DNA of 59,966 nucleotides. Origin: Clostridiales bacterium (GTDB lineage Bacteria > Bacillota > Clostridia > Oscillospirales > CAG-382). This document shows, piece after piece, positions 55,134 through 59,966 of the stretch. The notes under the pieces were generated by a model. The model ran no database searches. It was given only the letters and a program-made list of their open reading frames with translations, and was not told the DNA's origin. Position 1 is the first letter of the stretch, and every line of letters begins with the position of its first letter. The translations under genes were made by a program, and so were the position numbers. The stretch spans positions 1 through 59,966 of the forward strand of contig SFLA01000004.1 in the NCBI GenBank assembly GCA_004553575.1, written 5' to 3'.

Positions 55134-56185
55134 TTTTTGTTTTTACCTCCGAACACCCATTCTCTCTGAACGGTAAAACTTGCGAGAAACAGAATCGTAT
55201 CGATTCCCGCCTTTGCCAGCGTAAGCAGCCAGCCGTCGGATATGTGTGTGCTTATCAATCTCACCGACACTCCGGACACCAGCATGACCGCCGCCGCAAG
55301 GACATAATAGCGTATTACGGTCTGACCGGCGGTTTTCTTTCTGGCAAAAACCAGCCTGAAATTCACGAAATAATTGAACAGCGAAGAGACAACCCTTGCC
55401 AGCACGGTACAGACAAGCCCGTTTGCGATAAATCCGATGAGCAGACGGAACACCGCAAGATCAAGCAGTGAGGCGGAAAACGAAGACAGAAGATATTTGA
55501 ATATTAGCCGGTATATACGCAATGAATCCCTTACCGGGTGAAAATGCGACGTTTTGTTATCTTCTATGTACACCGTTTCGATTTTCTTTTCGGCATACGG
55601 GATATCAAGCGTTTTAAGCTCGAGCAGCATATTCGTCTCGTACTCAAATCTGTCGCCCTTAACCTTTAACAGGTCCGGCAGATATTGCGACGGTATCGCC
55701 CGCAGACCCGTCTGCGTATCGCTTATCTTCATGCCGCAGCCGAGCCGGAATACCGCAGAGGTTATGCGGTTCCCCGCGACAGAGCGGCGCGGCACGCCCG
55801 GCAGCGAAAAATCCCTTACGCCAAGTATCACCGTATCCGGGCGGCGGCACATCTCCTCCGCGCAGGCGCGTACATCCTCTGCAAGGTGTTGTCCGTCCCC
55901 GTCAACCGTTACGACGCCGGGAAGCTGCCTGCGTGTGGCAAGTACATATCCGAACGCGGTCTTAAGCGCGGCGCCCTTGCCGCGGTTTATCCAGTGATTC
56001 AGTACGGTGCACTGCGGATACCTTTCCGTATCCGGAAAGTTGGCGGTGTGCTCCGCATCACTGCCGTCGTTGACGATAACGATATCGCGGAACCCGGCAG
56101 ATATCAGCGACTCGACCGTTTTTATAAGCTTTCCGTCAGGGTTTAGCGACGGAAGCACAACGGTAACATCGGAATATTCGTACAA
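55130..56185 (-). CDS. GT2 glycosyltransferase fused to GtrA-like domain, intact DxD
   Basis: Protein of 351 residues with the same two-part build as the 16.4-17.4 kb paralogue: an N-terminal GT2 domain (VVLPSLNPDG, IVIVNDGSDAEH, intact VTVDGDGQH, and SDTQTGLRAIPSQYL) and a C-terminal four-helix GtrA domain (about 230-345, ending AGIDTILFLASFTVQREWVF). I place the start at TTG 56185 because GGGGGG lies seven bases upstream and it gives the same length as the paralogue; a longer frame from 56479 would cover the promoter. It heads an operon with the NAGPA-type gene, overlapping it by four bases. Confidence 0.9.
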   Translation of the reverse strand: MYEYSDVTVVLPSLNPDGKLIKTVESLISAGFRDIVIVNDGSDAEHTANFPDTERYPQCTVLNHWINRGKGAALKTAFGYVLATRRQLPGVVTVDGDGQHLAEDVRACAEEMCRRPDTVILGVRDFSLPGVPRRSVAGNRITSAVFRLGCGMKISDTQTGLRAIPSQYLPDLLKVKGDRFEYETNMLLELKTLDIPYAEKKIETVYIEDNKTSHFHPVRDSLRIYRLIFKYLLSSFSASLLDLAVFRLLIGFIANGLVCTVLARVVSSLFNYFVNFRLVFARKKTAGQTVIRYYVLAAAVMLVSGVSVRLISTHISDGWLLTLAKAGIDTILFLASFTVQREWVFGGKNKK

Positions 56186-56318
56186 AACAGTGCCCCCCAG
56201 TGCCGATTCGTTAAAATAACCGTTACTTAAGCGAGAATCAACAGACCGCATCGCGGCGCTTTTGCAGCCTGCTCTCCGCGCGGATACGGCGGGTATCCGT
56301 ATCTGCCCGATTAAGACA

Positions 56319-56347
56319 TTTATACCACGGAAGACTTGATATGTCAA
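56319..56347 (-). promoter_or_regulatory. sigma-A promoter of the GT2-GtrA operon
   Basis: Leftward perfect TTGACA (56347-56342), a 17-base spacer ending TGG and TATAAA (56324-56319). The leader to the TTG start is about 125 bases. Confidence 0.8.
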
Positions 56348-56534
56348 CGGGTACGGAGCGAATCCGCCGTTTGATAACGCACCCGTGCCGGTCGGCAAGC
56401 CCTTCCGTCCGGTTTGCCGTGTGCAGCATGCGTCTGCAAACCGATCCGAACGGAAACCGCACTCCCGGAACCGAAGCAAAACGGGTCCGAATACGCCGTA
56501 ACCCGGATAATACCGGATGGAATTCCGTAAACCG

Positions 56535-56563
56535 TTGTATTGTGCCGCGCCGTGTTATATACT
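56535..56563 (+). promoter_or_regulatory. possible upstream promoter before the 56.7 kb GHL10 gene
   Basis: TTGTAT (56535-56540), a 17-base spacer and TATACT (56558-56563). Transcripts would meet the hairpin at 56648-56673 before reaching the gene. Confidence 0.45.
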
Positions 56564-56569
56564 CAAAAG

Positions 56570-56677
56570 CGGGAGTTTCCTGACGCGGTGTTGACGCCAG
56601 CCTTTTGCGAATTGACCGAAAAGCGTGCGTAATAACCCTGTCCGCCGCCGTCTCTGCGCCGACGGAGTTTTTTCGGA
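56570..56677 (+). ncRNA. candidate short RNA or attenuated leader
   Basis: The stretch between a plausible promoter and a short hairpin (CCGTC 56648-56652 with GACGG 56661-56665) followed by TTTTTT (56668-56673). No open frame with a ribosome site is present. It could be a free small RNA of about 105 bases or a leader that ends early. The five-pair stem is weak, so this is tentative. Confidence 0.3.
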
Positions 56678-56685
56678 GCGGAATA

Positions 56686-56714
56686 TTGATATGCGCCGCG
56701 GTTTATGGTATACT
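56686..56714 (+). promoter_or_regulatory. sigma-A promoter of the 56.7 kb GHL10 gene
   Basis: TTGATA (56686-56691), a 17-base spacer ending TGG and TATACT (56709-56714). The ATG is 39 bases downstream. Confidence 0.75.
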
Positions 56715-56752
56715 GCGGTATAAAATTACTGCAGGAAAGAGAGTTAATCCTT

Positions 56753-59095
56753 ATGCTTGGCAAAATACTGAAACGGCTGGGAACACTTATGCTGGCGTCC
56801 GCGCTGCTTATTCCCGCCGGCTCATACAGCGCATCGGCAGACGGCGCGGGAACCGCAACGATCCCGGTGGATTCGGTAAACGGCACCAGGTGGGCCGACC
56901 TTACCGTGGTTTACAAAGACAGGCCGACCACTCTGCAAAACGAATGGGGCTGGAATGTTGTGGTAAGCGCCGAGGGCGTTGTTACCGATAAAATCGACGC
57001 CGGCGACATACGCGGCAAAAATCTTGCCGTTCCGGAGGGCGGGTTTATCCTTTCGGGCACCGGCGAGGTTACGATGGGCACATACGAAACGGCAAAAATA
57101 GGCGACAACGCGTATTTTGACGAATACGGTATGCGTGTGCTGATTTCCGGGGATACGATCAATCCGTTTTACGAAACCGTTTTCCGCTTTACCGGCTACA
57201 ACGAAGTGCGGTATGCGAATAAACTTGTGATATATAACCGTCCCGGCACCAATACCGGAACCAACGGCTACGGATACGAGGTGCGGGTAGGCTCCGACGG
57301 ATATATCCTATCGGCTGGCGGCAACGATTCCGTCGTCCCCGACGGCGGCTATGTGATTTCCGCCATTGAAGCGGAGGATATAAACACGCTCAGGACATAT
57401 TGCGTGCCCGGAGCGCGGTGTTCGATAGAAGGATCATCCGTAAGGGTTACATACGACGCGTCCATGCTTGCCGCCACGGTTGCAAACGAGCTTGCACTTC
57501 TGAAAGAAGAAGTAATAACCGCCGGAGAGCAGCTCCGCCTCGTGGATTACGATGCGGTAAACAGCCGTATCGCCGCGTTGAATCCCTCTCTCGCAACGGA
57601 TCTGGCGTCGAGAGACGAGCTGCTCGGGGAGATTAAAGAGCTGTCGCGGCTTCTTATCGAGCGCCGCACCGTGGAGATACGCAGCGTATGGTATGTACCG
57701 GTTGAAAGCAGAGCGTCGGAGGTCCGTGAAACCGTTGCGGAAATGAAGGCGGCGGGAATCAACCAGCTTTGCCTCGGAATAATCAACAGCGGCACCAGCC
57801 TGCTGCGTGTGCCCGGCGTGAGCCTGTTCAGAATCGATACCCGCGCCTACCGGTTCGATATCCTGCAAGCGTATGCGGAGGCCTGCCGGGAGCAGGGAAT
57901 AGAGCTTGTGGCGTCCGTACCTGTTTTTCAGGGAAGCGACAACGGGAACTGCGACGGATATCTGGCGCTTACAAACCGCGGCGAAGTGAACGCCGAGCAT
58001 TTTGCCTCCCCGGCGAGCGACGAATACTTTTCCGAAATATCCGCATATATAAAATATATCGTTATGAATTACGACATTCACGGGATTCAGTACGATTACA
58101 TACGTTATCCGTATTTCGACGGCACGACCGATTTCGGCTACGATGCGGAGACCAAGGCTCTGTTTGCCGCGGAAACCGGGCTTGATGCCGGAGTGGCGGA
58201 CGAAATCGCCGTACAGCTCCGGGCTCATAAGAACTGGCAGGATTGGGTCAGCTTCAAGGTTTCGCTGATTGACAGACGCGTTTCCGAGCTATCCTCAATG
58301 ATACGCTCCTGCAGACCCGACCTGTACATTTCCGCCGCCGTTGCGAACGATACCGCCGCGGAGCTGTACTGTCAGGACAGCTCGCACTGGCTGGAAAGCG
58401 GAGATGTGGACGGTATATACCCCATGTCATACGCCGCGGGGATCTTCCGCGATGCGACCGGAAAATTCAGGCAGTATATAACGGATTCTTCTTTCCTTGT
58501 CATGGGAAGCGGCGCTTATCTGTCGCTCACCGCGGACGAAATGTTTCTGCAGCTCGGTCAGCAGGCGGAATACGGCGGCGACGGCATTGCGTTTTTCGAA
58601 TGGAGCTCGTACGTCAATCACGGTTATGCCGCCGCCTTTGCGGAAACCGTATTTTCCGCTCCCGCTCTGTCGTTCACCCGTTCGGCAAGCGATAGTATTG
58701 AGGCGCTGAAGAAGACGGCGGTCGACCGTTTTGAGCTGTTCTGCCGGCTGAGCGGTGAGGAATCCGGCGCTCTGAATTCCGAAATGACGCTTGAGGAAAT
58801 GAATTCCGTACTTGCGGCGTACGGAAACGAATATCTTTCGCAGGATATCGAGCTGGCATTGCGTATACGCGAAATGTCGGAAAGCAGACCGGAAAACACG
58901 GGCGCGCCCGGTGACGGCACCTCGTCCGAGGACGAGAGCCCCGATTCCGGCTCAGCCGAAGAATCGGAAACGGCTTCCGAAGGATCCGGAGCGGGCAAAA
59001 CGCGCAGCATTATTCCCTGGGCTGTCGGAGCGGTTGCCGCCGCGGCATGCGCCGCCGTAATAGTCGTTATATTACGGAAAAGAAAAAAGCGCTGA
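56753..59095 (+). CDS. GHL10 glycoside-hydrolase-like surface protein, second paralogue
   Basis: Surface protein of 780 residues with the same layout as the 49.1-51.7 kb protein. It has a signal peptide (about 1-30), two modules (about 50-132 and 158-235) with QNEWGWNV, VPEGGFILSGTG, TNGYGYEV and VPDGGYVIS, a helical spacer (240-305) and a GHL10 domain (about 308-640). That domain carries RSVWYVPVESR, AGINQLCLGI, IELVASVPVF and HGIQYDYIRYPYFDG. An acidic Ser/Glu stalk, one membrane helix (about residues 750-770) and an RKRKKR tail close it. AGGAAAGAGAG precedes the chosen ATG. The two paralogues diverge strongly, so substrates may differ. Confidence 0.87.
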   Translation: MLGKILKRLGTLMLASALLIPAGSYSASADGAGTATIPVDSVNGTRWADLTVVYKDRPTTLQNEWGWNVVVSAEGVVTDKIDAGDIRGKNLAVPEGGFILSGTGEVTMGTYETAKIGDNAYFDEYGMRVLISGDTINPFYETVFRFTGYNEVRYANKLVIYNRPGTNTGTNGYGYEVRVGSDGYILSAGGNDSVVPDGGYVISAIEAEDINTLRTYCVPGARCSIEGSSVRVTYDASMLAATVANELALLKEEVITAGEQLRLVDYDAVNSRIAALNPSLATDLASRDELLGEIKELSRLLIERRTVEIRSVWYVPVESRASEVRETVAEMKAAGINQLCLGIINSGTSLLRVPGVSLFRIDTRAYRFDILQAYAEACREQGIELVASVPVFQGSDNGNCDGYLALTNRGEVNAEHFASPASDEYFSEISAYIKYIVMNYDIHGIQYDYIRYPYFDGTTDFGYDAETKALFAAETGLDAGVADEIAVQLRAHKNWQDWVSFKVSLIDRRVSELSSMIRSCRPDLYISAAVANDTAAELYCQDSSHWLESGDVDGIYPMSYAAGIFRDATGKFRQYITDSSFLVMGSGAYLSLTADEMFLQLGQQAEYGGDGIAFFEWSSYVNHGYAAAFAETVFSAPALSFTRSASDSIEALKKTAVDRFELFCRLSGEESGALNSEMTLEEMNSVLAAYGNEYLSQDIELALRIREMSESRPENTGAPGDGTSSEDESPDSGSAEESETASEGSGAGKTRSIIPWAVGAVAAAACAAVIVVILRKRKKR

Positions 59096-59167
59096 CCGAA
59101 GCGGCAGCGCGAATCCGGCGGTGCAAAAGCCGGGAATAAAACGTCGCGAATGAATAGACAATGCTTT

Positions 59168-59198
59168 AGGCTTTGACCGTTGCGGTCAAAGCCTTTTT
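59168..59198 (+). terminator. terminator of the 56.7 kb GHL10 gene
   Basis: An 11-base-pair stem (59168-59178 with 59184-59194) and a TTTTT run. Confidence 0.9.
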
Positions 59199-59321
59199 CT
59201 GCATACAAGCCCGGGCTGCCGCATTTTGCCGCAAAAAATCAGGCAGTGTAAACACCTCACTTCTTCACTGTTACCGTTGCTTATTGCTTTTCCGTAAATT
59301 CCCGGACGGTATTGCTGCAGC

Positions 59322-59354
59322 AAAAAGCTCCGCGGGCTTTCGTCCGCGGAGCTT
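59322..59354 (-). terminator. leftward-facing terminator with no gene to its right
   Basis: A perfect 11-base-pair stem (59325-59335 with 59344-59354). The leftward strand continues into TTTTT (59326-59322), while the rightward strand has no T-run (CTGTGTTT). It would end a leftward gene that should lie just right of 59355, where none is present. Confidence 0.75.
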
Positions 59355-59376
59355 CTGTGTTTGGCGACCGTTTTTG

Positions 59377-59966
59377 ATGACGTTAAATTCCATCGACTTC
59401 TGCACGGTCAACAGGGAGCGCACGATCCAGTACGTTCAGGAAAAGTACGGCAAAGACCACGTCGCGCAGATTATAACTTACGGCACGTTGTCCGCCCGCG
59501 CGGTTATTAAGGACGTCGCGCGCGTTTACAGCATTCCTTACGCCGACGCCGACAAATGGGCAAAGGCGATTAACGACGTTGTACATATTTCGCTGTCGCA
59601 GGCTCTCGGTCGCGGCCCGTACAAGGACGACGAAGAAAAGGCGAAAATGCTTTCGCCCGATTTCATCAAATATTACGAAGAAGACGTCACCGCAAAAACG
59701 ATAATAGATATGTCGTTGCGCCTTGAAAATATGCCCAGACAAACGGGTATGCACGCGGCGGGCGTTCTGATTTGTCCGCGTCCCGTGTGGGATTTCGTAC
59801 CTTTGCAAAGGAGCGGCGAATATATCACGACTCAGTTCGACAAAAAGCAGGTCGAGGCGATGGGGCTTCTGAAAATGGACTTTCTGGGGCTCAACACCCT
59901 TACCGATATCGAAGCCGCGCTTGACTTTGTGGAAGAAACCACGGGGGAACGGCCGGATCTCGGCAA
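59377..59966 (+). CDS. dnaE: DNA polymerase III alpha subunit (DnaE), internal fragment, both ends missing
   Basis: An open frame runs to the window edge with unmistakable DnaE sequence from about 59392: IDFC, then YVQEKYGKDHVAQIITYGT, SARAVIKDVARV, MPRQTGMHAAGVLICPR and LLKMDFLGLNTLTDIE. In E. coli DnaE the catalytic aspartates are D401, D403 and D555; here KMDFLGL (D555 site) is present, but the expected PDxDxDFC reads LNSIDFC, so the first two are absent, as is everything N-terminal (PHP domain, about 400 residues). The ATG at 59377 has no ribosome site. Codon choice differs from its neighbours: none of eleven Gly codons is GGA, and TTG is used for Leu. It is most likely a contig-join artefact or a displaced gene fragment. 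Confidence 0.85.
   Translation, partial: MTLNSIDFCTVNRERTIQYVQEKYGKDHVAQIITYGTLSARAVIKDVARVYSIPYADADKWAKAINDVVHISLSQALGRGPYKDDEEKAKMLSPDFIKYYEEDVTAKTIIDMSLRLENMPRQTGMHAAGVLICPRPVWDFVPLQRSGEYITTQFDKKQVEAMGLLKMDFLGLNTLTDIEAALDFVEETTGERPDLG

Noticed and set aside
56186..56479. 98-residue N-terminal extension of the second GT2-GtrA protein
   Set aside because: It would cover the TTGACA-17-TATAAA promoter, is arginine/cysteine-rich and unlike the paralogue; the TTG at 56185 has a good ribosome site.

Overview
The window is about 60 kb of bacterial chromosome, almost certainly from an uncultured member of class Clostridia (an Oscillospirales/Ruminococcaceae-like gut or anaerobic-digester lineage is the most plausible). 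The reasons are the single-chain alpha2-type GlyRS, the PcrA, RarA, YceD-L32 and TrmK set, a YtvI-type AI-2E exporter, DUF421/DUF4363 and DUF1854 genes, a dockerin-bearing secreted esterase and GHL10 family glycoside-hydrolase-like surface proteins. Genes are dense, many overlap by 1-25 bases, and transcription units alternate strand, separated by clear intrinsic terminators. Promoters are mostly sigma-A type with a 17-base spacer. I saw no insertion sequence, phage gene, CRISPR array or rRNA. One tRNA gene is present, tRNA-Glu(CTC).

Layout. 0-5 kb: a DUF421/DUF4363 membrane pair, ribulose-phosphate epimerase, a Gfo/Idh/MocA oxidoreductase divergent from a sugar-type solute-binding lipoprotein, and a TspO-like protein. 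5-10.6 kb: a leftward glycerol-3-phosphate-dehydrogenase-like trio (GlpA-like, GlpB-like, DUF1667), a C-terminally anchored surface protein and a divergent glycerate kinase. 10.7-16.2 kb: a MoxR - DUF58 - transglutaminase - zinc-ribbon operon. 16.3-24.1 kb: a GT2-GtrA fusion, GlyRS, and two ABC half-transporters flanking a DUF1854 protein, each half-transporter carrying an unusual N-terminal beta-rich region plus zinc ribbon. 24.1-29.2 kb: homoserine dehydrogenase, tRNA-Glu, AI-2E exporter, a second anchored surface protein, and a ribbon-helix-helix regulator divergent from a zinc-ribbon membrane protein across a perfect 31-base palindrome. 29.2-34.7 kb: a leftward housekeeping run (yceD, rpmF, DUF512, der, plsY, rarA). 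34.8-39.3 kb: a 53-residue membrane peptide, trmK, a TPR-like membrane protein, malQ, a YcxB-like protein and an OmpR-type response regulator without a nearby kinase. 39.5-45.8 kb: pcrA - DUF1015 - valS. 45.8-59.1 kb: an accessory cell-surface region with an SGNH hydrolase carrying dockerin, radC, two GHL10 surface proteins, ychF, a phosphodiester-glycosidase-like protein and a second GT2-GtrA fusion.

The recurring theme outside the housekeeping blocks is cell-surface carbohydrate work. Four proteins share a signal peptide, an acidic Ser/Glu/Asp-rich stalk, one C-terminal membrane helix and a Lys/Arg-rich tail, with no LPXTG motif. The two GHL10 proteins, and more distantly the dockerin protein, also share a roughly 80-residue module that I cannot assign to a named domain.

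The last 590 bases hold an internal piece of DnaE that begins in the middle of the catalytic palm and lacks two of the three catalytic aspartates. Its codon choice differs from the rest and it follows a terminator that points the other way. This looks like a chimeric contig join rather than a real gene start, so the right edge should be treated with suspicion.
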